DNA of 64,000 bases, from NCBI GenBank assembly GCA_947259575.1, contig CAMYMU010000051.1:62001-126000 (forward strand). The letters are read 5' to 3'. The DNA is from an uncultured Ectothiorhodospiraceae bacterium. Lineage in GTDB: Bacteria > Pseudomonadota > Gammaproteobacteria > UBA6429 > Thiohalophilaceae. How positions within the stretch are numbered: the stretch's first letter is position 1; each line of letters begins with the position of its first letter. Position numbers and translations under genes: made by a program. Below, piece by piece: positions 1 through 8,493 of this stretch. The notes beneath the pieces are model-generated. The model did not search any database. It worked only from the letters and a program-made list of their open reading frames with translations, and had not been told where the DNA came from.

Positions 1-905
1 CCGGCCTGGTCGGGCAGAACTTGATTATCCTATTAAAGGAAGCAGGTTATACTGATATTGTGGCTATTGACAAGCATCCAACAAACACGCCAATTTTAAA
101 AAAACTGCACCCAGATATTACTGTTATTCAGTCTAACTTAGCTAAGGATACAGATTGGCATAGCTCATTTAAAGAAGATGCCATTGTGGTTATGCTGCAG
201 GCGCAGATTGGTTCAAAAGATAGCGAAGAATTCGTGTTAAACAATATAGTTTCAACAGAAAAAGTCTTAGCGCGTGCTAAAGAAGTTGGTCTGAAATATA
301 TTGTTCATATAAGCTCATCTGTAGTTGAGTCGGTCGCAGACGATAATTACACCGATACAAAAAAGCAACAGGAGGCACTTGTTGCAGAGTCAGGGATTCC
401 TCATTGTATTTTACGACCTACGCTGATGTTCGGTTGGTTTGATCGTAAACACCTGGGTTGGTTGTCCAGGTTCATGAATCGGGTTCCAGTATTTCCGATA
501 CCGGGAAGTGGTAAGTACATGCGTCAACCCCTTTACGTTCTGGACTTCTGCCGAATTATTGTTTCAGCAATTAAGAAGCGACCTGAAAATCAAACCTATA
601 ATATTACCGGTCGTGAAGAAGTGGATTATATTGATATTATTCGTGAGATTAAAAAGGCTACACGTTCCAAAACATGGATAATAAACATACCTTATTGGTT
701 GTTTTGGGTGCTACTGAAAACGTATGGCTTATTTTCTGCAAACCCACCTTTTACAACGGCACAACTCAAGGCCCTGTTAGGGGGTGATGAGTTTGAGCTG
801 ATTCCCTGGTGGGAGATATTTGAGATTGAGTCAACTAGCTTTAAGCAGGCGATTGATGAAACATTTAACCATCCTGAGTATTCAAAAGTCATCCTGGATT
901 TCTAA
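1..905 (+). CDS. NAD-dependent epimerase/dehydratase family protein (5' end outside window)
   Basis: The gene is cut by the left edge. The frame is open from base 3, and its first residues (GLVGQNL) are the second half of a TGxxGxxG Rossmann motif, so the TTG at 21 is an internal leucine and not a start. A YxxxK motif (YTDTK, from an SSSVVES strand) and the LRPTLMFG segment match atypical extended SDR proteins acting on nucleotide sugars or lipid-linked substrates. The C-terminal third is hydrophobic (around IINIPYWLFWVLL). The stop overlaps the next start by one base (TAATG), so the two genes are translationally coupled. The exact substrate is unknown. Confidence 0.8.
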   Translation, partial: GLVGQNLIILLKEAGYTDIVAIDKHPTNTPILKKLHPDITVIQSNLAKDTDWHSSFKEDAIVVMLQAQIGSKDSEEFVLNNIVSTEKVLARAKEVGLKYIVHISSSVVESVADDNYTDTKKQQEALVAESGIPHCILRPTLMFGWFDRKHLGWLSRFMNRVPVFPIPGSGKYMRQPLYVLDFCRIIVSAIKKRPENQTYNITGREEVDYIDIIREIKKATRSKTWIINIPYWLFWVLLKTYGLFSANPPFTTAQLKALLGGDEFELIPWWEIFEIESTSFKQAIDETFNHPEYSKVILDF

Positions 906-2185
906 TGAGTAAAGTAGCTGTCATTGGTGCCGGTCCAATGGGACTGGCATGTGCACATGAATTGCTTAAACGAGGTCATTCCGTCGAGATCTTTGAAGCG
1001 GACGATCGTGTTGGTGGTATGTCAGCACACTTTGACTTTAATGGTCTGAGTATTGAACGTTATTATCACTTTATATGTATGCCAGATAGCCCGCTTTTTG
1101 AGTTGCTCAGCGAACTGGATCTGGATGATAAGTTACGCTGGCAAGAAACAAAGATGGGATACTTTTATAATGGGAAACTGTATGACTGGGGAAATCCACT
1201 GGCACTATTAAGATTTTCTCCATTATCGCTAATTGAAAGACTGCGCTATGGCCTGCATATGTTTTACTGCACCAAAGTAAAAGACTGGTCGGGCTTAGAC
1301 AAACAAGAAGCAAGCGAATGGATTCACAAATGGGTAGGACCACGTGCCTATGATATTTTGTGGAAAAACCTCTTCAATCTTAAGTTTCATCATTTTACAG
1401 GTAATTTATCGGCGTCCTGGATATGGGCGCGCATTCGTAGGGTAGGTCAATCACGTAAGAGTATCTTTAAGGAGCAAATGGGATATCTGCATGGCGGCTC
1501 TGAAATATTATTAAAGGCATTTGAGGATTCGATTTTAAAAGAAGGTGGAAGAATTAATTTGTCTTGTCGAGTTGAAAAAGTCGTGGTCGAAGAAGGAAAA
1601 GCCCAGGGACTAATTGTGAATGGTGATGTTCAACATTATGACAGTATTGTTAGCACCATCCCCCTGCCATTTGTTCCAGACATGATTCCTGATCTTCCTG
1701 AGGACATCAAGGATAAATACAAGAGTATTGATAATATTGGTGTGGTCTGCGTGCTACTTAAACTGACAAAAAGGGTGAGCAAAAATTTCTGGTTGAATAT
1801 TAATGATGAAAATCTTGAGGTTCCAGGGTTGATTGAAATGTCAAACCTTCAGCCATTTGAGCATAACGTCGCTTATATCCCATTTTATCTACCGCGTGAC
1901 AAAGCTAAATTTCGCAACAGTGATGAAAGTTTTATCGCGGAGGCAAAAAATATTGTTCAAACAGTTAATCCTGATATCACGGACGAAGATATTGTTGATG
2001 TGCATGCGTCCAGGTATGGATTTGCTCAACCGATCTGCCCGCCAGGTTTTCGAGAAAATCTGCCTCCAATAACGGGTGTTATCCAAGGTCTTCACATAGC
2101 AGATACCTCTTACTATTATCCAGAAGATCGCTCTATCTCAGAAAGTATTGATCTTGGTAAACAGCTAGCGAAATTTGTCACATAA
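905..2185 (+). CDS. FAD-dependent oxidoreductase (amine oxidase/protoporphyrinogen oxidase-like)
   Basis: The 426-residue protein opens with a classical dinucleotide-binding fold, GAGPMGLACAHELLKRG at about residues 8-24, followed by an acidic strand end and DRVGG. This is the signature of the NAD(P)/FAD amine oxidase, phytoene desaturase and UDP-galactopyranose mutase-like superfamily. The C-terminus (GLHIADTSYYYPEDRSISES) is the second FAD contact of the fold. It is coupled to the upstream SDR by a one-base overlap and followed after 5 bp by a GtrA-like membrane gene. The trio resembles modules that modify lipid-linked sugars. The substrate cannot be read from the sequence. Confidence 0.8.
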   Translation: MSKVAVIGAGPMGLACAHELLKRGHSVEIFEADDRVGGMSAHFDFNGLSIERYYHFICMPDSPLFELLSELDLDDKLRWQETKMGYFYNGKLYDWGNPLALLRFSPLSLIERLRYGLHMFYCTKVKDWSGLDKQEASEWIHKWVGPRAYDILWKNLFNLKFHHFTGNLSASWIWARIRRVGQSRKSIFKEQMGYLHGGSEILLKAFEDSILKEGGRINLSCRVEKVVVEEGKAQGLIVNGDVQHYDSIVSTIPLPFVPDMIPDLPEDIKDKYKSIDNIGVVCVLLKLTKRVSKNFWLNINDENLEVPGLIEMSNLQPFEHNVAYIPFYLPRDKAKFRNSDESFIAEAKNIVQTVNPDITDEDIVDVHASRYGFAQPICPPGFRENLPPITGVIQGLHIADTSYYYPEDRSISESIDLGKQLAKFVT

Positions 2186-2190
2186 ATGTC

Positions 2191-2622
2191 ATGATTCGTA
2201 AGCATTTCTTAAGTACACAGTTTTTAAGATTCCTGATTGTTGGTGGTTTTGCAGCAGGAGTCAATTTTATATCCAGAATTCTGCTATCTGAGGCGATGAG
2301 CTATCGCTGGTCGATCATCGCTGCTTATGTTATTGGTATGTTAACCGCATACCTCCTTTCAAGGGCCTTTGTATTCGAAAAGAGCAGTAGAAAGCCTCTG
2401 CATGAACTCTATTATTTTTCGATTGTGAATTTACTGGCTGTTTGCCAGGTTTGGGGGATTAGTGTCTTTCTGGCAGAGTATGTATTCCCGAAATCTGGAT
2501 TTGATTTCTTTCCAGAGGAAATTGCGCATATAATAGGCCTTTCGGTGCCCATATTCACCAGTTTTTTGGGGCACAAATACTGGTCATTTAAGTCACATGT
2601 AGATGTAAGAATTGAGAAATGA
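2191..2622 (+). CDS. GtrA-like small membrane protein
   Basis: This is a 143-residue protein with four predicted membrane helices, starting near FLRFLIVGGFAAGVNF and including SIIAAYVIGMLTAYLLSRAFVF. The (F)xVGxxxxxxN opening and the LSRxFVF segment after helix two are typical of GtrA proteins. Family members are thought to help move undecaprenyl-phosphate-linked sugars across the inner membrane. It begins 5 bp after the FAD oxidoreductase and is followed 30 bp later by galU, so it is probably in the same operon. Confidence 0.85.
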   Translation: MIRKHFLSTQFLRFLIVGGFAAGVNFISRILLSEAMSYRWSIIAAYVIGMLTAYLLSRAFVFEKSSRKPLHELYYFSIVNLLAVCQVWGISVFLAEYVFPKSGFDFFPEEIAHIIGLSVPIFTSFLGHKYWSFKSHVDVRIEK

Positions 2623-2652
2623 TTTAAAGTTAGAGTCAAAAAGGATAGTTCG

Positions 2653-3531
2653 ATGAAAAAAATTAGAAAAGCCGTTTTTCCTGTAGCAGGTTTGGGTACC
2701 CGCTTTTTACCTGCAACCAAGGCAAGCCCAAAAGAAATGTTACCGGTTGTTGATAAACCCCTTATTCAATATGCCGTTGAAGAAGCTGTCGAGGCAGGCA
2801 TTGATCAAATGATTTTTGTCACAGGCCGAAGCAAGCGAGCTATTGCTGATCACTTTGATAAAGCATTTGAACTGGAACATGAATTAGAGGCAAAACAAAA
2901 AACAAAGCTTCTGGAAATTGTCCGGAGTATTGTTCCTGATCATGTTTCCTGTATTTATACGCGCCAGCCTGAAGCCCTGGGCCTTGGTCATGCGGTTAAT
3001 TGTGCATTACCTATCGTGGGTGATGAACCGTTTGCTATTATCTTGGCAGATGATTTAATTGATGGAAATAATAAATCATGTCTTTCTCAGATGGTTGAAA
3101 TCTATGAGTATCAGGGACGCAGTGTGCTGGGTGTGGAGCGTGTCCCACAGGAAGAAACCAATAAATACGGCGTCGTCGACGCCACTGAACTTGATGATCG
3201 GGTTTACTCTATCGAGAGTATTGTTGAGAAACCTGCTCCTGAAGACGCACCGTCTAACCTGGCGGTGGTTGGACGTTATATTATGACGCCACATATTTTC
3301 AAGATGCTGGCAACAACGGGCAAAGGTGCCGGCGGTGAGATCCAGTTAACCGATGCCATTGCTGACCTACTAAAAGAAGAACAGGTGCTGGCGTATGAAT
3401 TCGATGGTAAGCGTTACGATTGTGGTAGCAAACTGGGGTACCTGGAAGCCACTGTAGAATATGCCTTGAAACATGATGAACTAAAGGATGACTTTAAGGA
3501 CTATCTTTCGACGATGGTAAAAGAGATTTAG
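2653..3531 (+). CDS. galU: UTP--glucose-1-phosphate uridylyltransferase
   Basis: The enzyme makes UDP-glucose from UTP and glucose 1-phosphate in the cytoplasm, feeding polysaccharide precursors. The 292-residue length is normal for bacterial GalU. The N-terminal nucleotide-binding signature ([20 protein letters not shown], about residues 12-31), the VDKPLIQY segment, ADDLIDG (metal/substrate site) and [16 protein letters not shown] are all present. The ATG at 2653 follows an AAGGA-like ribosome site. It is the last gene of its operon, being closed by the perfect hairpin terminator at 3567-3600. Confidence 0.95.
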   Translation: MKKIRKAVFPVAGLGTRFLPATKASPKEMLPVVDKPLIQYAVEEAVEAGIDQMIFVTGRSKRAIADHFDKAFELEHELEAKQKTKLLEIVRSIVPDHVSCIYTRQPEALGLGHAVNCALPIVGDEPFAIILADDLIDGNNKSCLSQMVEIYEYQGRSVLGVERVPQEETNKYGVVDATELDDRVYSIESIVEKPAPEDAPSNLAVVGRYIMTPHIFKMLATTGKGAGGEIQLTDAIADLLKEEQVLAYEFDGKRYDCGSKLGYLEATVEYALKHDELKDDFKDYLSTMVKEI

Positions 3532-3566
3532 CATAAAGAGCTGAAAAAAAGAGCTGAAAAGTCGAT

Positions 3567-3600
3567 AACAAAGCCAGGCTGATGCCTGGCTTTGTTGTTT
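3567..3600 (+). terminator. Rho-independent terminator after galU
   Basis: A perfect 13-bp stem (3567-3579 with 3584-3596) has a TGAT loop. It contains the GC-rich core GCCAGGC/GCCTGGC and runs into a T-rich tail. Because the flanks are A-rich and T-rich it could also stop transcription coming from the minus strand. Confidence 0.9.
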
Positions 3601-3640
3601 GTAGCCCTGCTTCTACTATCGGGTGAGAAATAAGTGACAT

Positions 3641-3792
3641 GAAAAAAGCCAAGCAACTTGATGTCACTTGGCTCTTTTGAATTTGGCTCCCCATGCATGG
3701 AGGGGCCGGGCTCGAACGCTTGCCGCGCAAGCGGAACGCATACAAATGAAAATAGATAAGGTGATGCGTTCACCTGGGACACGTCCCTGGTG
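3641..3792. repeat. Decayed tRNA-Asn/terminator repeat unit, copy 1
   Basis: Read on the minus strand, the unit holds three parts. First come three adjacent hairpins: CACCTGGGAC/GTCCCTGGTG at 3771-3792, GAACGCAT/ATGCGTTC at 3734-3771 and CGCTTGC/GCAAGCG at 3717-3733. Next is a remnant of the tRNA-Asn T-arm and 3' acceptor strand ending in CCA (about 3716 down to 3684). Last is a terminator-like stem, GCCAAG/CTTGGC, with an A/T flank at 3641-3679. The cloverleaf 5' half and the anticodon are missing. The same layout recurs about 160 bp to the right. Confidence 0.75.
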
Positions 3793-3807
3793 AGAGATAT
3801 CTGGACA

Positions 3808-3953
3808 TAAAAAAAGCCTGGCAACCTGAGCTACCTGGCTTTCTTATTTATGGCTCCCCAGCCCTGGGGGCTCGACCGCTTGCCACGCAAGCGGAACGCA
3901 TACAAATGAAAAATATATAAAGTGATGCGTTAACCTGGGACACGTCCCTGGTG
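3808..3953. repeat. Decayed tRNA-Asn/terminator repeat unit, copy 2
   Basis: This second copy is offset by about 160 bp from copy 1. The hairpin arms are conserved: CGCTTGC/GCAAGCG at 3877-3893, AACGCAT/ATGCGTT at 3895-3931, and CCTGGGAC/GTCCCTGG at 3934-3951. The tRNA-like part (3851-3876) keeps the 3' acceptor strand and CCA of the real tRNA-Asn. The terminator-like stem lies at 3809-3845. The AT-rich loop of the middle hairpin differs from copy 1, while the arms are almost unchanged. Confidence 0.75.
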
Positions 3954-3970
3954 AGTGTGCTTTGAAAATG

Positions 3971-4006
3971 AAAAAACCAGATACACTAGATGTACCTGGT
4001 TCTTTT
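3971..4006 (-). terminator. Terminator of tRNA-Asn
   Basis: The stem AACCAG (3975-3980) pairs with CTGGTT (3996-4001), with further TAC/GTA pairing inside. On the minus strand it is followed by a run of T (A3971-A3976 on plus). It sits 5 bases downstream of the tRNA-Asn CCA end. Confidence 0.75.
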
Positions 4007-4010
4007 GATT

Positions 4011-4086
4011 TGGCTCCCCAGCCCGGGCTCGAACCAGGGACCCAATGATTAACAGTCATTTGCTCTACCAACTGAGCTACTGGGGA
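4011..4086 (-). tRNA. tRNA-Asn (anticodon GTT)
   Basis: The 76-nt gene is read from 4086 down to 4011. The acceptor arms TCCCCAG and CTGGGGA pair perfectly, the D-arm reads GCTCAGTTGGTAGAGC, the anticodon loop CTGTTAA carries GTT, the T-arm reads GGTTCGAGCCC, and CCA is encoded. It is the intact member of a three-unit array whose other two members are decayed. It is followed on the minus strand by a terminator. Confidence 0.96.
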
Positions 4087-4133
4087 ATGAGGGCGGTATG
4101 GTACTCATGACCCTGCCCCTGGTCAACTCGAGT

Positions 4134-4685
4134 TTACCTATCTTTCTCACATTTTATGGGTTTGGAGCCGGGTAGGGTCTTGCTCAGCCTGACACGCCCG
4201 GTTTTGCTTAATATCAGGGCCTTTGACCGGTCTGGCACGGCGGGGTTGCACACGGTAAATGTCCCATTTGTGAGGGTAAATCCCATTGGCCGGTAGGCCA
4301 CATAGTGACGCGAGCCAAAGGCACGGTATTTCAGCTGGGTGCCATTTGGTAGAGGCTGCTGGACTAACACCAGTCTTTCATTCTCAGTGCGGTGTCGATC
4401 ACGATTATCATCGACAAAAATAATCCAGCCTTGCTCCCAGTGTTCCTGACGGCTGCAGGACTCACCATCGTCAGATTTACATATGACCGTATGCCTGTTC
4501 TCCTTGACGGCAACCGAACGAGCTAGATCCAGGCTATTTCTTAGATTATTGACCTGAGTTGCAATGCGATTCTGGCTAATGAAGCTGGCCATGACAGGAA
4601 TGGTGATGCTAAAGATAATGGCGCTGATCCCCATCGTTACCATGATCTCTAATAATGACAGGCCGCGTGGTATAGAAATAGACAT
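4134..4685 (-). CDS. GspH/FimT family pseudopilin
   Basis: This is a 183-residue minor pseudopilin of a type IV pilus or type II secretion system. The short basic leader ends in RG, followed by LSLLEIMVTMGISAIIFS, a textbook prepilin-peptidase site (Gly at -1, Glu at +5) and hydrophobic N-terminal helix. Cysteines in the C-terminal domain (CKSDDGESC, CNPA, near-terminal KCE) could form disulfides. A GGGAGGGAG ribosome site precedes the ATG at 4685. No other pilin gene is adjacent, so it is an orphan minor pilin of FimT type, between tRNA-Asn and the aminotransferase. Its product would be processed at the inner membrane. Confidence 0.85.
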   Translation of the reverse strand: MSISIPRGLSLLEIMVTMGISAIIFSITIPVMASFISQNRIATQVNNLRNSLDLARSVAVKENRHTVICKSDDGESCSRQEHWEQGWIIFVDDNRDRHRTENERLVLVQQPLPNGTQLKYRAFGSRHYVAYRPMGFTLTNGTFTVCNPAVPDRSKALILSKTGRVRLSKTLPGSKPIKCEKDR

Positions 4686-4812
4686 ATTAAGCTCCCTCCC
4701 TGGGCTGATATTGTCTGGTTCTATGGATGCGCTTGTGGGAGTTTAAAGTGAGACGTCCGTGTCTACCCCCCACATCCATGTAGGTCTAAAGATAAAGCAC
4801 AGAAGGACGTTC

Positions 4813-4855
4813 GTCTGTCAGACAACGCCGCGACTTTGCGTAGGAGTTTGCCTAC
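4813..4855. other. Two small inverted repeats in the pseudopilin/aminotransferase gap
   Basis: GTCTG-T-CAGAC lies at 4813-4823 and GTAGG-N6-CCTAC at 4840-4855. They sit upstream of the minus-strand pseudopilin gene and downstream of the aminotransferase stop. They could be a leader structure or a regulator site. Neither has the T-tract expected of a terminator on the plus strand. The rest of 4686-4892 shows no gene. Confidence 0.35.
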
Positions 4856-4892
4856 AAATGGGTAGGGGCAGGTGAGTGAAGGTGTTAGAGAA

Positions 4893-6080
4893 CTAGATAT
4901 TCAGGGCTTTACTGATGCGATCGAGGGCCTCAGTCAGTGACTCCATACTGGTCGCAAAGGACAGACGCATGTGGCCGGGGGCCCCAAAGGCTGAACCCGG
5001 TACCAGCGCCACTCCAGCATTCTCGAGCAGATACTCAGCCAGTTCTACATCAGTATTGAATTGATCTGATGCGTCGATAACAGCCTGGAAACTTGGAAAG
5101 CTATAAAAAGTGCCGGTAGAGGGCAGGCAAACCACACCATCCATATCCTGAAGGCGGGCAACGACCATATCGTGGCGTTTTTTGAATTCGCCCAACATGT
5201 CCTGGATGCAGGACTGGTCACCAGAAAGTGCCTCGGTTGCTGCTGCCTGGGAAATAGAGGCCGGGTTTGAGGTGCTTTGTGACTGTACTTTCTTCATGGC
5301 TGCGATCAGGTCTTTGGGACCTGCGGCATAGCCAATACGCCAGCCGGTCATGGAGTACGCTTTGGAAACACCATTCATCACAATCGTACGGTCACTGAAA
5401 TCTGGGCAGACATTAAGGATATTGTGGAAGGCCTCTTCGGTCCACATGATGTGCTCATACATATCATCCGTGGCAATGAGAACGTCAGGGTGCTGACGGA
5501 GTGACTCAGCGAGCGAAGAAAGTTCAGCCCGGTTATAGGAGCGGCCAGTTGGATTGGATGGGCTATTGATGACCACCAGCCGAGTCTTGTCGGTAATCGC
5601 TGCCTCGAGTTGTTCAGGGGTTATATTAAAGCCATGCTCTATGCTGCCCTGAACTATAACTGGCTCGCCGCCAGCCAACAGCACCATATCCGGGTAGGAG
5701 ACCCAGTAGGGTGCGGGTATAATGACTTCATCACCAGGATTCAGCAGTGCCTGGCACAGGTTGAAGAAACTCTGCTTACCCCCACATGAGACCAGAATCT
5801 GCTCAGGCGTGTAAGTCAATTCATTATCACGTATGAACTTATCTATAATGGCCTGTTTGAGCTCTTTGGTGCCATCGACAGGGGTATATTTGGTCATTCC
5901 TTGTTCAATCGCTGCAATCGCGGCCTGTTTGATATGATCTGGGGTATCAAAATCAGGTTCACCTGCCCCGAGGCCAATGATGTCTTTGCCTTCTGCTCGT
6001 AGTGCATTGGCTCTGGCCGTTACCGCCAAGGTGGAGGATGGTTTGACGCGCTTGATGCGATCAGCGAGTTTGATGTTCAA
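4893..6080 (-). CDS. aspC: Pyridoxal-phosphate aspartate aminotransferase (class I)
   Basis: The enzyme transfers amino groups between aspartate and 2-oxoglutarate using PLP in the cytoplasm. The 395-residue protein shows the family N-terminus (ADRIKRVKPSSTLAVTARA), GLGAGEPDFDTP, SNPTG, the PLP lysine in SKAYSMTGWRIGYAAG (near residue 240), and the C-terminal substrate arginine region (GHMRLSFA). The start is TTG at 6080, chosen because an AGGAG site lies 9 bases upstream and the N-terminus then aligns with relatives. It is divergent from uvrB with about 73 bp between the starts. This neighbour pair also occurs in pseudomonads (from memory). Confidence 0.9.
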   Translation of the reverse strand: MNIKLADRIKRVKPSSTLAVTARANALRAEGKDIIGLGAGEPDFDTPDHIKQAAIAAIEQGMTKYTPVDGTKELKQAIIDKFIRDNELTYTPEQILVSCGGKQSFFNLCQALLNPGDEVIIPAPYWVSYPDMVLLAGGEPVIVQGSIEHGFNITPEQLEAAITDKTRLVVINSPSNPTGRSYNRAELSSLAESLRQHPDVLIATDDMYEHIMWTEEAFHNILNVCPDFSDRTIVMNGVSKAYSMTGWRIGYAAGPKDLIAAMKKVQSQSTSNPASISQAAATEALSGDQSCIQDMLGEFKKRHDMVVARLQDMDGVVCLPSTGTFYSFPSFQAVIDASDQFNTDVELAEYLLENAGVALVPGSAFGAPGHMRLSFATSMESLTEALDRISKALNI

Positions 6081-6153
6081 CTGGAAATGCTCCTAAAAGG
6101 ATTTGTTCTTATATGCGTGTAATATACTGGAAATACATAGGTTACGAAAAGAG

Positions 6154-8172
6154 ATGAATAAGGCTTTTGAGTTAGTTTCTGAATTTAAACCTGATGGTGA
6201 TCAACCAGAGGCGATAAAGCAACTCCAGGAAGGTCTGGAAGCGGGAGAGGCAGGGCTGACTCTACTGGGTGTGACCGGTTCGGGTAAAACTTTCACGGTT
6301 GCCAACGTCATTAATAACCTGCAACGTCCCACGCTGATCATGGCGCACAATAAGACCCTGGCCGCTCAGCTCTATGGTGAGATGCGGGACTTTTTCCCCA
6401 ACAACGCGGTCGAGTATTTTGTTTCGTATTACGATTATTACCAGCCCGAAGCCTATGTACCTTCGACAGACACCTTTATCGAAAAAGATGCTTCCATCAA
6501 CGAACACATCGAACAAATGCGCCTGTCCGCGACCAAGGCCATGATGGAGCGCCGCGATACGATTATCATTGCCTCCGTTTCGGCTATCTACGGTCTGGGT
6601 GATCCCAAGTCTTATATGAGTATGCTGCTGCACTGTGTGCGCGGTGACATGATCAATCAGCGAGATATCTTGCGTCGCCTGGCTGAACTTCAGTACAAGC
6701 GAAATGATGTTGAACTTCATCGTGGTACATATCGGGTGCGGGGTGAAGTGATCGATATCTACCCGGCTGATTCAGAAAGAGATGCGGTCAGGTTAGAGCT
6801 GTTTGATGATGAGATCGAGAATATAAGCTATTTTGATCCGTTGACGGGCGAAGTGTTACAAAAAGTACCGCGCGTGACTATATATCCAAAGACGCACTAT
6901 GTGACGCCACGCGAGACGATCTTAAATGCAATCGATGAGATAAAAGCAGAACTAAAAGAAAGGCTTGAGCAACTCGAGAGTAATAATAAGTTAGTCGAAG
7001 CACAACGCTTGCGAGAGCGTACTCAATTTGATATCGAAATGATGGTTGAATTGGGATATTGCTCAGGAATTGAAAATTACTCACGTTATCTATCAGGACG
7101 TCAGCCCGGCGAGCCACCACCTACCTTGATTGATTATTTACCGGATGATGCCTTATTAGTCATCGATGAATCTCATGTCTCGGTCTCTCAAATTGGCGCC
7201 ATGTATAAGGGCGATCGTTCTCGCAAACAAAATCTGGTGGAGTATGGGTTTCGTTTGCCTTCAGCGCTGGATAATCGACCGCTAAAGTTTGAAGAGTTTG
7301 AGCGGCTCACACCACAGACTATTTATGTCTCAGCCACACCGGGTAAATATGAGTTAGAGAAAACCAGCACAGTGGTTGAACAAGTTGTGCGACCAACGGG
7401 CCTGGTCGATCCTGTGATCGAGATTCGACCCGCACTGAGCCAGGTGGACGACCTATTATCCGAGATTCGCATTAGAGCCGATCAAGGTGAACGGGTATTA
7501 GTGACGACTCTTACCAAGCGCATGGCGGAAGATTTAACTGATTACCTTAGCGAACATGAGGTTCGTGTTCGGTATATGCACTCGGATATCGATACCGTGG
7601 AACGAGTAGAAATCATACGAGATCTACGCTTGGGTGAATTCGATGTGTTGGTTGGGATCAACTTGCTGCGTGAAGGCCTCGATATTCCTGAGGTTTCTTT
7701 GGTCGCGATACTGGATGCCGACAAAGAAGGCTTCCTGCGATCAGATCGCTCGCTGATTCAGACCATAGGCCGAGCAGCACGTAATGTGGAAGGAAGATGC
7801 ATCCTCTATGCGGACAGGATTACCGGATCTATGCAACGTGCCATGGATGAGACCGAACGGCGTAGGGAAAAGCAGCTTACTTATAATATAGAACACAACA
7901 TCACACCTAAAAGCATTACTAAAGCTGTGGCAGATATCATGGAAGGCGCCTATGGTGCGGTGAATGCCCGTAATCCAAAGACCTACGCACGGGTTGCCGA
8001 TGAAATTGCAGAGTACGGATCACTCAGTGCTCAAGAACTAGCCCACAAAATCGCCCAACTCGAAAAGCAAATGTATAACCACGCTCAGAATCTAGAGTTT
8101 GAAGAAGCTGCCCAGACCCGAGATGAAGTACTTCGCCTCCAAAAACGCCAACTGGAACTCATGGAAGTATAA
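6154..8172 (+). CDS. uvrB: Excinuclease ABC subunit B
   Basis: UvrB is the DNA-damage verification helicase of nucleotide excision repair, acting with UvrA and UvrC. Starting at the ATG at 6154 gives 672 residues, the normal family length. The open frame continues to a TTG at 6103, but that would add 17 residues not found in relatives. Visible features are Walker A GVTGSGKT, the damage-binding beta-hairpin region [22 protein letters not shown], helicase motifs ATPGKYE and [22 protein letters not shown], and a C-terminal UVR domain (about 630-665). A clear LexA box was not seen upstream. Confidence 0.97.
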   Translation: MNKAFELVSEFKPDGDQPEAIKQLQEGLEAGEAGLTLLGVTGSGKTFTVANVINNLQRPTLIMAHNKTLAAQLYGEMRDFFPNNAVEYFVSYYDYYQPEAYVPSTDTFIEKDASINEHIEQMRLSATKAMMERRDTIIIASVSAIYGLGDPKSYMSMLLHCVRGDMINQRDILRRLAELQYKRNDVELHRGTYRVRGEVIDIYPADSERDAVRLELFDDEIENISYFDPLTGEVLQKVPRVTIYPKTHYVTPRETILNAIDEIKAELKERLEQLESNNKLVEAQRLRERTQFDIEMMVELGYCSGIENYSRYLSGRQPGEPPPTLIDYLPDDALLVIDESHVSVSQIGAMYKGDRSRKQNLVEYGFRLPSALDNRPLKFEEFERLTPQTIYVSATPGKYELEKTSTVVEQVVRPTGLVDPVIEIRPALSQVDDLLSEIRIRADQGERVLVTTLTKRMAEDLTDYLSEHEVRVRYMHSDIDTVERVEIIRDLRLGEFDVLVGINLLREGLDIPEVSLVAILDADKEGFLRSDRSLIQTIGRAARNVEGRCILYADRITGSMQRAMDETERRREKQLTYNIEHNITPKSITKAVADIMEGAYGAVNARNPKTYARVADEIAEYGSLSAQELAHKIAQLEKQMYNHAQNLEFEEAAQTRDEVLRLQKRQLELMEV

Positions 8173-8193
8173 GATTTTCCTAAACTTTACATT

Positions 8194-8232
8194 GTTCAAG
8201 CGTTGAACTATCTTTTTGTTCATGTGTTGAAC
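8194..8232. promoter_or_regulatory. Tandem operator-like inverted repeats
   Basis: Two copies of a 15-bp imperfect palindrome, GTTCAnGnGTTGAAC, lie at 8194-8208 and 8218-8232 with 24-bp start-to-start spacing. They are just downstream of uvrB and at the left border of the AT-rich island. No U-tract follows, so a terminator role is unlikely. The spacing resembles paired repressor or activator sites. The remaining part of the 8173-8517 gap holds the promoter candidate at 8384-8412 and no gene that I can see. Confidence 0.45.
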
Positions 8233-8383
8233 AAGCTGTCTTGTTGTGAGCGAATTCTAACAAGTCACATCTTTTCATTATGCAACAACCGATTTTTAAG
8301 TAGTTGAGTCTTAGTGACACGACATGGCGGTAGCTTGTCTAATGGAATGCATCAGCTGCAGTTAGAATAAGATTGAATGTGGT

Positions 8384-8412
8384 TTGTCAATAATTGTAAT
8401 CAAACAAATTAT
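8384..8412 (+). promoter_or_regulatory. Candidate sigma-70 promoter for the ulosonate cluster
   Basis: TTGTCA (8384-8389), a 17-bp spacer and AATTAT (8407-8412) form a plausible promoter. It lies about 100 bases upstream of the first gene of the island and downstream of the paired inverted repeats. The assignment is by eye only. Confidence 0.4.
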
Positions 8413-8493
8413 CAAACTTATCTTGGAAATCAGGAAAGATTTATTACTACACATCAAAATATTAGCTCGGGCCATAATTCTTTTAAAGTGTGA

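Noticed and set aside
3494-4071. Overlapping minus-strand open frames across the tRNA-Asn region
   Set aside because: They read through the tRNA gene, terminators and hairpin repeats. The translated residues simply reflect tRNA-like sequence.
6103-6153. Upstream TTG start for uvrB
   Set aside because: It would add 17 residues absent from the family. ATG 6154 gives the normal 672-residue length.
6109-6153. Possible LexA (SOS) box before uvrB
   Set aside because: CTGGAAATACATAG starts like CTG-N10-CAG but lacks the CAG half. No better match was found in the intergenic region.
6262-6720. Minus-strand open frame (152 codons) opposite uvrB
   Set aside because: It is fully inside uvrB, including the Walker A region, with no start signal and no recognisable protein pattern.
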